This document shows positions 1 through 12,699 of a DNA stretch of 64,000 nt, piece by piece. The DNA comes from CAZVFX01 sp964626565 (GTDB lineage: Bacteria > Myxococcota_A > UBA9042 > CAIXZC01). The position numbers and the translations under genes are program-made. The notes beneath the pieces are model-generated. The model did not search any database. It saw only the letters and a program-made list of their open reading frames with translations, and was not told the origin of the DNA. How positions within the stretch are numbered: position 1 is the first letter of the stretch; the number at the start of each line of letters is the position of its first letter. The DNA is taken from contig CAZVFX010000027.1 in NCBI GenBank assembly GCA_964626565.1, positions 1 to 64,000 on the forward strand, given 5' to 3'.

Positions 1-17
1 TGTTCGTTAATGGCTGC

Positions 18-46
18 TTGACCCTGCTTCCTTCCTTCAATATTAT
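18..46 (+). promoter_or_regulatory. sigma-70-type promoter for the glycoside hydrolase gene
   Basis: A TTGACC hexamer at 18-23 is followed after 17 bases by TATTAT at 41-46. The gene starts at 85 behind a GGGGGAG ribosome site at 74-80, giving a short leader. This is pattern matching only. Confidence 0.5.
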
Positions 47-84
47 AACATGGTTGTAATACACATCAGCATTGGGGGAGCCTT

Positions 85-2547
85 ATGAGAATGTGCGCTG
101 GGATCGTTTTGTTCGCCGCTGTCTGCTTGTTTGCAGGCGGGCCAATCGGCCAGGCCTATGCCGAAGACGCCTGCTCGAACTACGGTATCAACTCCCACAT
201 CCCTTCAGCTCAGGATATGGAGAAAATCAAAGCTGCCGGGTTCGACTGGATCCGCGTTGACTTCAACTGGTGGGTGATGGAACCCAGCAACAACAACTGG
301 CAGTGGGGGCAGACCGACCCGGTAGTGAACAAGGCGCAGGAGCTGGGCCTCAACATCTTTGCCACCCTCTCCTACACGCCCCAGTGGGCCGCAGCGGATC
401 AGAACTGCGTGCCCAACGCCGGCGGCGACGACGGCTGTAATCCTAAGCCCTTCGCCAGTGTGGCCGAGTGGCAGGACTTCGTCAGCCATGTAGTAGGGCG
501 CTACAAAGGCAAAATCTCGCACTGGGGAATGTGGAATGAGCCCAACCTTGACGGGTTCTATTCCGGCACCGAAGACCAGTATGTGTACGACATCCTTATC
601 CCGGGCGCCCAGGCCGCCAAGGGTGCGGACCCCAACGCGCTGATTCTAGGCCCGGAACTGGCGGGTCTGTCCAAGAGCGACCACTGGAACGGCGACGAGG
701 GGATCTGCCTGTTCGGCGGCTGTATTTTTAACGGCTGGGAAGTGAGCCTTGCCAATGTTCTCGACAAAGGCGGGGATCACATCGACATAATAACCCACCA
801 CTTTTACACGGACGACGAGCATGAGTTTGCAGCCTTGATCCTGGATGGTGAGTATGACTTCCTGATCAAAACCCACGACTCGCTGAAGGAGGTTGTGGAA
901 GCCCACGGTCAGGGGCAGCCGGTATGGCTCACCGAGTGGGGTTTTGAAACCCACGCCTATGGCGGCTACGAAGGCGGTGGTGGCTTCTCCAACCAGGAGC
1001 AGGCCGACTACACCGTGGGCTGTTTCGACGTCCGGGACCAGATTCAGTTCGGCGGATATCCGGGTTCAGATAACGACCCGTTCCCCCAACTGGAGAAGTT
1101 GTTCTATTACGATTTCCACGACGGCGTATTCAACAACGAGTTGTGGTCCTTCGGCATCGTGGATACGGGCGGCAATCCGAAGCCGGTGTACAACGCGATC
1201 CAACAGTACTTCAACGCTAATCCGCCCGATTGCAATGATGGTCCCGACCCGCCGCCTCCCGGCGAAGCGCCGACCATCTCCGGCATCCCCGATGTGCTTC
1301 TGGTGCAGGGCAAGTCCAAGCCCCATGCGGTTGACCTGCTCACTTTCTCCGGCGACCAGGATACCCCCGACGCCCAGCTCATCTTCTCGGTGCAGAACCA
1401 GAATCCGGGTGAGCTCAAGGCATCGATCCAGGACGGCCGCTATCTGGCCCTTATTCCGGAAGGGAACTGGACCGGCTCGGGAACGGTCACGGTCCAGGTC
1501 TCCGACGGCAACAAGACCGACAGCGATTCGGTGAGCGTCGAAGTGATCGCTGCGACCAAGCCGATGGACATCAACGCGCCCAAAATGGGTGGGTTGGTAA
1601 TGGACGGGTCACTGGGCGACTGGTGGGAGGTGCCGGGATACGATCTGAAACCTTCGGACCACTGGGCTGGGCTGCAGGGTGAGACCCCGTCGGCAGGTGA
1701 TTTCAGCGGCAACCTGAAGGTGGCCTGGGATGACGGCTCGATTTACGTGGCCATCGAGGTTACCGACGATGTCCACGCAAACCAGTACGATCCGGACACC
1801 ATGTGGATGGGAGACAGCGTCCAGGTGGCCATCGACTCCCAGAACAACAAGAGCGGCGGTTACGACGGAAATGACTGGGAGGTGGGAGTGGCGATCCTTG
1901 ATGGAGTCGCCTCCACCGGTTGCTGGCACAAGCCGGACGGATACGGCGGTTGTCCGGTGCAGGTAGCAGCCAACCGGGTAGGGGATACTACCACTTACGA
2001 AATGAAGATCCCGGGGGATTACGCTTCAACCGTGGGCTTCAGCCTGCTGGTCAACGAAGACGACGGCGAGGGCCGCGAGGGGTGGCTCGAGTGGACACCG
2101 GGCATCGGTTTTGGCAAGGCCCCTAACTTGTACGGCGACGTCAACCTGGTTGACGAGTATGTGCCGCCGGTAGAGCAGCCGGTTGTGCCTGACACCGGCG
2201 GTCAGCCTGACGTCATATCCCAGCCCGACACGAGCGTTCCTGCCGACGTGCCGAACTATGCCGACATGCCGGGGGTGGAGCTAGGTGGGAACTTCGACAC
2301 ACCCGGCGGCAGCGAAGACACGGAAGACCCGTGGTACATCGCGCCGGACACCACCGGTGACGCTACGGTCGGCCCCGGCCCTGGCCCGGGCCCCGGCGCC
2401 GAAGACGACGAAGTATCGTCCAGCGCCAGCGACGGGTGCAGCGCCGGCGGCGCTGCACCACCGGCGTCGGCATGGCCGTTGCTGGGCCTCTTGCTGGCCC
2501 TGGTCCTTACCACCGGCGCCCGGAGGTCCGCTCGACGAGACAATTAG
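85..2547 (+). CDS. secreted multidomain glycoside hydrolase with CBM9-like domain and MYXO-CTERM tail
   Basis: The 820-residue protein opens with a signal peptide (about residues 1-26). A TIM-barrel glycosidase domain of the GH39/cellulase type follows (about 30-370). WNEP places the likely acid/base Glu at 152, and LTEWG places the likely nucleophile Glu at 284. Next come a Pro-rich linker, an Ig/cadherin-like domain (about 395-490) and a CBM9-like domain (about 500-690) starting near DGSLGDWW. An acidic Pro/Gly linker leads to a C-terminal GCSAGG motif, one hydrophobic helix and an Arg-rich end, the layout of MYXO-CTERM sorting signals. It probably cleaves polysaccharide while anchored at, or released from, the cell surface. 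The exact GH family and substrate are uncertain. The start is fixed by the ribosome site at 74-80. Confidence 0.85.
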   Translation: MRMCAGIVLFAAVCLFAGGPIGQAYAEDACSNYGINSHIPSAQDMEKIKAAGFDWIRVDFNWWVMEPSNNNWQWGQTDPVVNKAQELGLNIFATLSYTPQWAAADQNCVPNAGGDDGCNPKPFASVAEWQDFVSHVVGRYKGKISHWGMWNEPNLDGFYSGTEDQYVYDILIPGAQAAKGADPNALILGPELAGLSKSDHWNGDEGICLFGGCIFNGWEVSLANVLDKGGDHIDIITHHFYTDDEHEFAALILDGEYDFLIKTHDSLKEVVEAHGQGQPVWLTEWGFETHAYGGYEGGGGFSNQEQADYTVGCFDVRDQIQFGGYPGSDNDPFPQLEKLFYYDFHDGVFNNELWSFGIVDTGGNPKPVYNAIQQYFNANPPDCNDGPDPPPPGEAPTISGIPDVLLVQGKSKPHAVDLLTFSGDQDTPDAQLIFSVQNQNPGELKASIQDGRYLALIPEGNWTGSGTVTVQVSDGNKTDSDSVSVEVIAATKPMDINAPKMGGLVMDGSLGDWWEVPGYDLKPSDHWAGLQGETPSAGDFSGNLKVAWDDGSIYVAIEVTDDVHANQYDPDTMWMGDSVQVAIDSQNNKSGGYDGNDWEVGVAILDGVASTGCWHKPDGYGGCPVQVAANRVGDTTTYEMKIPGDYASTVGFSLLVNEDDGEGREGWLEWTPGIGFGKAPNLYGDVNLVDEYVPPVEQPVVPDTGGQPDVISQPDTSVPADVPNYADMPGVELGGNFDTPGGSEDTEDPWYIAPDTTGDATVGPGPGPGPGAEDDEVSSSASDGCSAGGAAPPASAWPLLGLLLALVLTTGARRSARRDN

Positions 2548-2587
2548 GGGGACAGACCTCGCCGGATTGGGGGGAGGAGGTGGAGAG

Positions 2588-4630
2588 ATGTGGTGGCGAA
2601 TTGGTGTGGTGGGCGTGTTGCTGGCGAATCTGACTGCGTGCGCTGTGTCCGACTGGCTCTTCCCTGGCGAAACCGACCGCGAACCCTGCCCCTGCAGTGA
2701 GGGGCTGTTCTGTGTGGGAGGCTATTGCGAGGAGGCCTATCCCGACCCCCTGGCATTCGATGAACTTCACGTGCTGACCGCGGTGCCCGTAAACAAGACC
2801 GGTACCGGGGGCTATGTGGCGGCCTGCAGGGCGCCTGAGCAGGGTCCCCACGGGTTCATGTTGAACGTGCTTCTTCAGGGTATCCCCGGCGGCCACAGCG
2901 ATACCAACGACCAGGCTCTCTCTCTCCGGCCGGGCATTGAGATGAAGAGCGGGCAGGTTGTGACTGAGGACGCTGTCACTCCCGAGCTGTTCGAGTTGAC
3001 CATCGAATGTATGGAACAGCTTCCCGATTCGGCGCCGAAGACGTGCCAGTCGAACATCAGCGCGGACAAGTTGAACATCCAGAAGGTGGACTACTTCCGC
3101 TATCATCAGGAGCCGGGAGACACGGCGGCAGCGCTGGCAATTCTCATCGACATGAGCGGGTCGATGAAGGGGCTTGCGCACCCCTTTCCGCCGTACAACG
3201 AAGACACCTTAGAAAAGGTCACGGGGGCCATGCCGGACGGTTTCAACTTCTCGGCCTTGGCATCCGACTCGGGCGGCTCCAGGATCTCGGCCGTGGAGAC
3301 TCTGGTCAAGACGTTGAATCCGGATGACAAGGTCATCATCTTCACTTTCAATGAGAACAACGTGGACGTCGTTTGCGAACTTCCCGGCAACCCTGACGCT
3401 GACTTCGAAAAGAAGAAGCTGGAGTGCTTTGGGACGAACCGCCCGTTGCATGTGGGCGGTTCCGACTTTGGCTCCAGTCCCCTTCTGAGCATCAAAGGCG
3501 ACGAGCGGGGCCGGAGTCCGCTCTGGACCGCGGTGGATGATGTCTACGATTTCCTGGAGTCTACGGAACTTGCCAACGGCCGCTTGCGACACCTCCTGGT
3601 GATCACCGACGGCCCCGACACCTGCTCGACCTCCCCCGACCTCAACCAGTGCTCCGGTATGTGCATGCAGTACAACGTCGAATACGAAGTTGTGCGGGAC
3701 AAGATCGAGGCGGACCCGGTGGAGCAACGAATCCCGGTGCACTTTGTGCAGATGGCCGCCAAAGGCTATCCCGAGCGGGATCCACGGCAGCAGGAGATCG
3801 CCTGCCTCACCGGCGGCCAGTACATTTTTGTCAACACCCTGGAGATTCCGAAGGACTCCCTGCTCAACGTGATGGAGACAACGCTGAGGCGCATTCGGTA
3901 TACCTTCCGGGGCTACTGGCGTTTCGCGATGGAGTTCTCCGTGTTGAAGAAGACCAACGAGCCCGACAACGGCTGGCTCTATGCATTGCAAGGGAAGGGG
4001 AAGGTTCATGCCGGCGAAGACGATTTGTTCACGCAGAGCCAAGAGGTGTTCGAGTTCAAGTACGGCGAGCAGCAGGTGTCGAGCTTCTTCGACCGTAGAG
4101 TCTCGGTGCGCAAGGAATGCGAGCCGGGCGGCGGCGGCTGCCCGGGCCCAGAGGCGTACGGGGAATGTGCAACCCGGGTTTGGCGATGCGACGAGGAGAC
4201 GTTGACCTGCCGCAGCGAACTGGAGTGGAAGGAGAATGGCGCCAAGAGCTCTTGCGGGTCAGCGGAGGGCAAGATTACAGTCGATGTGAAGAGTGGCGGT
4301 ACGCACATTGAATACGAAGTTGCCGTGCTGGGTTTGTTGCCACTGCGTTGCTGCGGCGGAGGTTGCATTCCGCCCGGGCCGCCGCCGATGCCGGACGAGC
4401 TTGTCAGCCCGGAAGGCTCGACGAGCCCGTGTTTCTACTACACGTCGGGTTGGATGAAGGATTCCTCCGCTGGCCAGAACCAGTGGGTGGCGTTCGCCGA
4501 CTTGAAACAGAGCGATGTTTGCACCTGGCAAGCGTTCTCGGATTACCTCAAGAACCACGACGGAGTGTATTCTTATCCCGACGACTGGAATTGCGAGGCG
4601 GTGAATTGCTTTCCACCGCCGGGAGGATAG
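2588..4630 (+). CDS. von Willebrand factor A-domain lipoprotein
   Basis: The 680-residue protein begins with a lipoprotein signal whose lipobox ends at Cys18 (ANLTAC). A short Cys-rich segment follows (PCPCSEGLFCVGGYC). The central vWA domain has the metal-binding DMSGSMKG motif with Asp188. A Cys-rich C-terminal part follows. The frame is open further upstream, but the ATG at 2588 has a GGAGGTGGAG ribosome site and starts the signal peptide, so I chose it. It lies 40 bases after the glycosidase gene in the same direction and may be cotranscribed. vWA lipoproteins usually bind proteins at the cell surface; the partner here is unknown. Confidence 0.8.
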   Translation: MWWRIGVVGVLLANLTACAVSDWLFPGETDREPCPCSEGLFCVGGYCEEAYPDPLAFDELHVLTAVPVNKTGTGGYVAACRAPEQGPHGFMLNVLLQGIPGGHSDTNDQALSLRPGIEMKSGQVVTEDAVTPELFELTIECMEQLPDSAPKTCQSNISADKLNIQKVDYFRYHQEPGDTAAALAILIDMSGSMKGLAHPFPPYNEDTLEKVTGAMPDGFNFSALASDSGGSRISAVETLVKTLNPDDKVIIFTFNENNVDVVCELPGNPDADFEKKKLECFGTNRPLHVGGSDFGSSPLLSIKGDERGRSPLWTAVDDVYDFLESTELANGRLRHLLVITDGPDTCSTSPDLNQCSGMCMQYNVEYEVVRDKIEADPVEQRIPVHFVQMAAKGYPERDPRQQEIACLTGGQYIFVNTLEIPKDSLLNVMETTLRRIRYTFRGYWRFAMEFSVLKKTNEPDNGWLYALQGKGKVHAGEDDLFTQSQEVFEFKYGEQQVSSFFDRRVSVRKECEPGGGGCPGPEAYGECATRVWRCDEETLTCRSELEWKENGAKSSCGSAEGKITVDVKSGGTHIEYEVAVLGLLPLRCCGGGCIPPGPPPMPDELVSPEGSTSPCFYYTSGWMKDSSAGQNQWVAFADLKQSDVCTWQAFSDYLKNHDGVYSYPDDWNCEAVNCFPPPGG

Positions 4631-4684
4631 TGGGCTTTGAGCGCCCGCGTCGCGTCTTATGACGCTCCCACAGTGTTCTTGATG

Positions 4685-8344
<3,660 letters not shown>

Positions 8345-8374
8345 CGTCGTTTCCCCCTTGGGTCTGTCCCCATG

Positions 8375-8403
8375 ATTATATCGTGCCTGTGCGAAAAACC
8401 CAA
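8375..8403 (-). promoter_or_regulatory. sigma-70-type promoter for the MopE-like gene at 4685-8344
   Basis: On the minus strand TTGGGT (8398-8403) and a perfect TATAAT (8375-8380) are 17 bases apart. The start codon lies 30 bases downstream. A GGTCTGTCCCC repeat copy (8361-8371) sits in the leader. Confidence 0.55.
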
Positions 8404-8480
8404 TGCCGGTGGGCCGGGCCGCTGTGGCTGGTTGCTCTGTTGAGTGGGGTTTAGTATGCTCAGGCGCAGGAGGAGATGTA

Positions 8481-10064
8481 TTGCGCAGGTTGTTGCTCAC
8501 CATCGGTCTGTCATTGTTGCTACTGGCGCCGGCTTCGTTTGCCACTGCGGGTGAGGACCGGCTGCGGGGCGTGGATATTGAGATCCGGGGCAACGTGGTA
8601 CTGGTGGAGGGTGTCTACCTGGCCGTGCTGGATCTTCCTTCCGGGGCTGCTGCAGACAAGCAGACCGCAGCCTTGGTTCGAGGGCAGATTCTTGGGTTCA
8701 TGGACCGGGCGGGGTACGTACTTGCGTCGGCCCGAGTGGTGCCCAAGGACGGCCGCCTGCTGGTGGATGTGGATGAGGGGCACGTGGAGAAGATCGTGTT
8801 CATCGGCGCCGGCTCATTGCGCACCCTTCAGTTGAAGCTGGATTTGAACATGCCGCATCACGTGCTCAACTTGCGGCACCTGGAGCAGCAGCTCAACTTG
8901 ATGCGGGAAAAATACAAATTGGGGGAAGTGACTTATCGGCTGGCGCCGGCCGGAGCCAGGGGCCACGACAGACCCCAGGTGGAGAATCTGGGCAAAGTAG
9001 TCGGCCACTCGGTGATTCCTCCCGAAAGCCGCTACGAACTCCACATTCTGCTGGGGCAGGGAACCTGGGGCACCGGCTTCTCCTTTGACCTGGAGTACGA
9101 TTTTCCCGATGGGCTGACCACCGGCGCCGGCTACAAAAGCACCGGCTTCCTTTTTGACCGGGACCGGTGGAAGATCGGTAGTCTGCTGGGTGGCAATCTG
9201 CGAGAGAACCTCGACACCAAGGAGCCGTACGTGGCTCTTTCAAGGGCTTTTCTGCAATTTCGGTGGTACACGCCGCCCTTGTTCGGTACCGGTTTGAGGC
9301 CGTATCTGTGGCTTTCCAGCAACCTCACGAGCCGGCAGCGCAGCGATCTGGACATAGAGAACTACTTCAGCGAGCGGCTGGACGCGTCGGTGAACCTCGA
9401 GTTTGAGCTTACCCGGGGGTTGTCGTTGTCGGCGGGCGCCGGGGCCCAGGAGCTTTTCATCTTCGGTCTCGACCAGTTGGCGGATCCGGTGGAGCCCATG
9501 GACGGAATGAACGGATTCCGCACTTTTGCCCGGGGCAGTCTCCAGGTGGACTTCACTACCCGGCAGGCCCGGCTTGACAAGAAGCACAAGATCACGCTCA
9601 GCGGCCGTCGCTACTGGAGCGACGAGAATTTGAACCTGACCAAGGCCACGTTCAAGTACCAGAAGGTGTTCGACTTCGGCTGGGACGATTTCTGGGTGAA
9701 GCTTAGAGGGGTCAAGATGTTCGATGACGTCATCTTTGACGACCAGGAGCCAGTGGGCGGACGGCACTTGCGAGGCGTGTTTGGCACTCGGTACTACGTT
9801 GAGCAGGTGGGAAGCCTGGCCCTTGAATATCGCTTCTCGCTGACCCGGGATCTGTTCAAGGTGAGCATCTTCCACGACGCGGCTGTGTTCGAGCTTCCTG
9901 ACGCACCTGAAGCGGACTCTCCCATGTATGCCAACGCCTTCGGGGTGGGGGTCCACGCGCTGGCGCTGGATTCGTTCCAGTTTGATGTTTACTACAGCTT
10001 CGGTTTTTCTTCCGACGAGCAGTTCGACTACGGCTTGGCCGCCGGGTTCCAGAAGGTCTACTGA
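8481..10064 (+). CDS. outer-membrane beta-barrel protein of BamA/Omp85-like type
   Basis: A TTG start at 8481 with GGAGGAG just upstream gives a 527-residue protein with a signal peptide (LLLTIGLSLLLLAPASFATAG). The N-terminal 150 residues or so look like a POTRA-type module: a short beta segment, then a domain with VDVDEGHVEKIVFIGA, then LRHLEQQLNLM. The remainder alternates aromatic and polar residues in the manner of a barrel. It resembles surface-antigen or two-partner-secretion translocators, but I saw no secreted passenger beside it. The ATG at 8476 is out of frame. It converges on the substrate-binding protein gene, overlapping by 7 bases. Confidence 0.65.
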   Translation: MRRLLLTIGLSLLLLAPASFATAGEDRLRGVDIEIRGNVVLVEGVYLAVLDLPSGAAADKQTAALVRGQILGFMDRAGYVLASARVVPKDGRLLVDVDEGHVEKIVFIGAGSLRTLQLKLDLNMPHHVLNLRHLEQQLNLMREKYKLGEVTYRLAPAGARGHDRPQVENLGKVVGHSVIPPESRYELHILLGQGTWGTGFSFDLEYDFPDGLTTGAGYKSTGFLFDRDRWKIGSLLGGNLRENLDTKEPYVALSRAFLQFRWYTPPLFGTGLRPYLWLSSNLTSRQRSDLDIENYFSERLDASVNLEFELTRGLSLSAGAGAQELFIFGLDQLADPVEPMDGMNGFRTFARGSLQVDFTTRQARLDKKHKITLSGRRYWSDENLNLTKATFKYQKVFDFGWDDFWVKLRGVKMFDDVIFDDQEPVGGRHLRGVFGTRYYVEQVGSLALEYRFSLTRDLFKVSIFHDAAVFELPDAPEADSPMYANAFGVGVHALALDSFQFDVYYSFGFSSDEQFDYGLAAGFQKVY

Positions 10065-11041
10065 GAGGGCGCCGGATACAACTCCTCTAAGGTCGTCTTC
10101 CCCGCGAATTCGAAATTGAAGATCTGGTCGAGAGGGGTCTTCTTTGCGGCAAGGCCGAAACTCACCTGCCAATCGAGCATTTTGTCCGCTTCGTCGACGA
10201 GGATGCGGCTCTTTACGTCCCAGGACGGCAGCACCACCTTTTGCACAACATGCGGGGGCAGCTTGGTGTACTTCGACAGGATGGTGCGGGCCTCCTCGTT
10301 GTTCTCCCGGGTGAACGCCACAGCCTTGCCTATCCCGGCCAAAAAACCCTTGATCGCCTGGGGGTGTTCTTTGATGAACCGTTCGCTGAATGAGTAACCC
10401 GAGGCGCCCGAGATGTTGCGGAATTTATGAACCATGACAACGTTGTCTCCCATCATGGTCACAAAGGGTTCCCCGAGGTTGCCCGCGTCCACGGTGCCCG
10501 ACTTGAGTGCCGGGGGGATCTCCTCCTGGCGCAACTCGACGTACCGGTAGTCGGTGACGCCGTGGGCTTTCAGCGCCGAGATGGTGTGGAACCACGGCTC
10601 GGTACCTTTCATCATTGCGCCCACGGTCTTGCCTTTGAGCTGCTCGATAGAGGTGACTCCCGACTTCTTCAACACCGCGATGCCCTGGGTATCCTCGCCC
10701 GGGGCCGAATGCCCGAACGAAGCTACGATTCGCAAAGGCACGCCCTTGCGGCGGGCCATGACGGTGGCGAGGAAAGATACGCTACCGCCGTCCAGGTCGC
10801 CCGACGCGATGCCGGCTATTACCTGAGGGCCGCCGCGGATGTCCTTCAGCTCCACGGTGAGGCCCTGCTCGGCGAAGAAACCCTTTTCCACGGCTACGAA
10901 CAGTGGCGTCATGTACGCGATGGGAAAATAGCCAAATCGGATGGTCGTGCCCTTGTCCGGTGGGGTTGTTTCAGCTTTCTTCGCACAGGCGGCGGTGATG
11001 GTGACTGCCAATACCAGCGTGGCGATTGCTCCAGCTCTCAT
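10058..11041 (-). CDS. ABC transporter substrate-binding lipoprotein, SsuA/ThiY (NMT1) type
   Basis: The 327-residue protein has a lipoprotein signal ending at Cys19 (TITAAC). The fold is typical of NMT1/SsuA/TauA-like binding proteins: IRFGYFPIAYMTPLFVAVEKG at the start of the mature part, then FFAEQGLTVE, then GDLDGGSVSFLA. Relatives bind sulfonates, nitrate, pyrimidine precursors or aromatic acids. The ligand cannot be predicted here. It is transcribed away from the U32 gene at 11143. A matching ATPase and permease are encoded 18 kb away at 28750-30259, so it may serve that orphan pair. Confidence 0.85.
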   Translation of the reverse strand: MRAGAIATLVLAVTITAACAKKAETTPPDKGTTIRFGYFPIAYMTPLFVAVEKGFFAEQGLTVELKDIRGGPQVIAGIASGDLDGGSVSFLATVMARRKGVPLRIVASFGHSAPGEDTQGIAVLKKSGVTSIEQLKGKTVGAMMKGTEPWFHTISALKAHGVTDYRYVELRQEEIPPALKSGTVDAGNLGEPFVTMMGDNVVMVHKFRNISGASGYSFSERFIKEHPQAIKGFLAGIGKAVAFTRENNEEARTILSKYTKLPPHVVQKVVLPSWDVKSRILVDEADKMLDWQVSFGLAAKKTPLDQIFNFEFAGKTTLEELYPAPSQ

Positions 11042-11086
11042 CGGTCTTCCTCCTATCAGCGGGCAACGGGCTGATTTGTATCACAA

Positions 11087-11114
11087 TTGCTTGAACACTG
11101 ACAACGGATACACT
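11087..11114 (+). promoter_or_regulatory. sigma-70-type promoter for the U32-cupin-U32 operon
   Basis: TTGCTT (11087-11092) and TACACT (11109-11114) are separated by 16 bases, 29 bases before the start codon. The imperfect inverted repeat ATCAGC/GCTGAT at 11056-11076 lies in the same divergent intergenic region and could be an operator. Confidence 0.4.
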
Positions 11115-11142
11115 ACTTTCTAGCTTGGAGGGGAGGGGGCGA

Positions 11143-12312
11143 ATGTCCATATCAATCGGAACCAACTGGGATGCTGCGCTCATAGAAGCGTTGAGTGAGT
11201 TTCCCGAGGTGTCCGATCTTTACGGCTCGCTGCCGCGCCACGTGGTGGGGCACGGCCGGCCCTACGCCAGCGTTCCCAAAGTGACGCCCGAAGAAGTGGC
11301 GCAGCATATCGGCCTGATTCATGATGCCGGCCGAACCTTCACCTACTGCCTGAACGCCCCAAGTATGGGCGGGCGGCAGTTCCACGGCCCGACTCTCGAA
11401 AGAGTGCTCGACCACGTCGAGTGGGTCGATTCAGTCGGTGCAGATTTCGTAGTGGTCGCCATTCCCGCGCTCTTGACGTTGGTAAAGGAGAGATTTCCTC
11501 GTTTGAAGGTGAAGGTCTCCCACAATGCCATGGTGCTCCACCCGGAACAGGCGCGGCAGTTCGAGGCGATGGGAGCGGACATGCTAACCGCGCATGGCTC
11601 TGCCATTCGCGATTTTCACGCGCTCAAACTGTTGGCGGAGGCGGTACGGATTCCGGTGCAGGTGATCTGCACTGCCAACTGCGTCAAGGGCTGTCCCAAC
11701 CGCGTCTCATACCACTCGGCGGCTACCAGCATGTTGTCATCGGAGCGCACCACTCCCGACCCATACAATCGCCACGCCACCGGGTACTGTTTTTCCTGGT
11801 GCCACCTGAAGAAGCTGGAAAACCCGACGGCCACGTTGAAGTCGGGCATCAGGCCGGAAGACATGGGTGCGTATGAGAGTATTGGAATTACCCATTTCAA
11901 ACTCGACACCCGGGTGTTGACGACAGCACAGATTGTCGACCGGGTGAAGGCGTTCGTGGACCGTAAGTGGGAAGGAGACCTGAAGCGACTTTTTTCCGTC
12001 TTTTCCCTCGGCTACCGAACTCGCACCGGCACCCAGATGGGCGGCGGTACGTTGCCCATGGGCTATGATGAGGGCTCGGTGGCGCACTATTTTGACCTCG
12101 GTCAGCACGTGGACTACGAGAAGCTGAAAGTAGACAACGAGGCGTTGGAGGGAATCATCGACGCGTTTGTGGCCGATGTGTGCCGGGATGGGTGCAGTAG
12201 TTGTTCGGTTTGCGAACGTTTTATGGAGCAGGCAGTGGATTGGGATCCCGGTGAGCGCACGAAACTTGTTGGAATCCTGAAGGATTATCGCAAATGGATG
12301 TTCGGGAGGTAA
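11143..12312 (+). CDS. U32-superfamily protein with two four-Cys motifs (paralog 1)
   Basis: The 389-residue protein starts MSISIGTNWD at an ATG behind GGAGGGGG. It shares a TIM-barrel-like U32 layout with five other proteins in this window. Four Cys near the centre (C180, C184, C216, C220; NCVKGCPNR and YCFSWCH) match the spacing of the iron-sulfur Cys of U32 proteins. A second set lies near the end (C347, C351, C354, C357; pattern C-x3-C-x2-C-x2-C). Characterised U32 proteins include UbiU/UbiV, which hydroxylate the ubiquinone ring without oxygen, and RlhA/TrhP, which hydroxylate RNA. I infer a 4Fe-4S enzyme, possibly an oxygen-independent hydroxylase. The substrate is unknown. It heads an operon with a cupin and another U32 protein. 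Confidence 0.8.
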   Translation: MSISIGTNWDAALIEALSEFPEVSDLYGSLPRHVVGHGRPYASVPKVTPEEVAQHIGLIHDAGRTFTYCLNAPSMGGRQFHGPTLERVLDHVEWVDSVGADFVVVAIPALLTLVKERFPRLKVKVSHNAMVLHPEQARQFEAMGADMLTAHGSAIRDFHALKLLAEAVRIPVQVICTANCVKGCPNRVSYHSAATSMLSSERTTPDPYNRHATGYCFSWCHLKKLENPTATLKSGIRPEDMGAYESIGITHFKLDTRVLTTAQIVDRVKAFVDRKWEGDLKRLFSVFSLGYRTRTGTQMGGGTLPMGYDEGSVAHYFDLGQHVDYEKLKVDNEALEGIIDAFVADVCRDGCSSCSVCERFMEQAVDWDPGERTKLVGILKDYRKWMFGR

Positions 12313-12315
12313 GGC

Positions 12316-12696
12316 ATGAAACTGATACACTACGACAAAGTGTCGTCCGTCGAAGCTGAACTGGAAGGGGCAAAGGGGATCAAAGTGCGGGTGCCGATTT
12401 CCGCCGGGGACGGAGCTCCCAACTTCACCATGCGGGTGTTCAACTTCCTTCCGGAGGGTCACACTCCCTACCATCGTCACAACTATGAACAGGAGACGTT
12501 CATTCTGGCCGGCAGCGGCCGGTTGTTGTTTGAGGGCGGCAGTCGTTCCTTGGAAACGGGGAGCGTCGTCTTCGCGGAGGAAGGGGAATGGCACGGCTAC
12601 GTGGCCGATGAAGGCGGAATGGAAATGCTCTGCGTGGTGCCCAACAAGGCATATGAGCCGGGTCCCGAACCGGAACTCAAAGAGTGGGAAGGATAA
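12316..12696 (+). CDS. small single-domain cupin protein
   Basis: The 126-residue protein has a cupin-2 barrel with HTPYHRHNYEQETF, carrying the His-x-His and Glu residues of a metal site, and a later ETGSVVFAEEGEWHGY with the second-motif His. It has no signal peptide. It lies 3 bases after one U32 gene and 3 bases before another, with its own ribosome site (GGGAGGTAAGG), so it is surely cotranscribed. Cupins of this size can be small-molecule binders, isomerases or dioxygenases. Its exact role with the U32 pair is unknown. Confidence 0.85.
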   Translation: MKLIHYDKVSSVEAELEGAKGIKVRVPISAGDGAPNFTMRVFNFLPEGHTPYHRHNYEQETFILAGSGRLLFEGGSRSLETGSVVFAEEGEWHGYVADEGGMEMLCVVPNKAYEPGPEPELKEWEG

Positions 12697-12699
12697 GGA

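Noticed and set aside
10058..11041. Naming the binding protein SsuA or ThiY
   Set aside because: The fold is clear but the ligand-specific residues are not, and no sulfonate or thiamine genes lie nearby.
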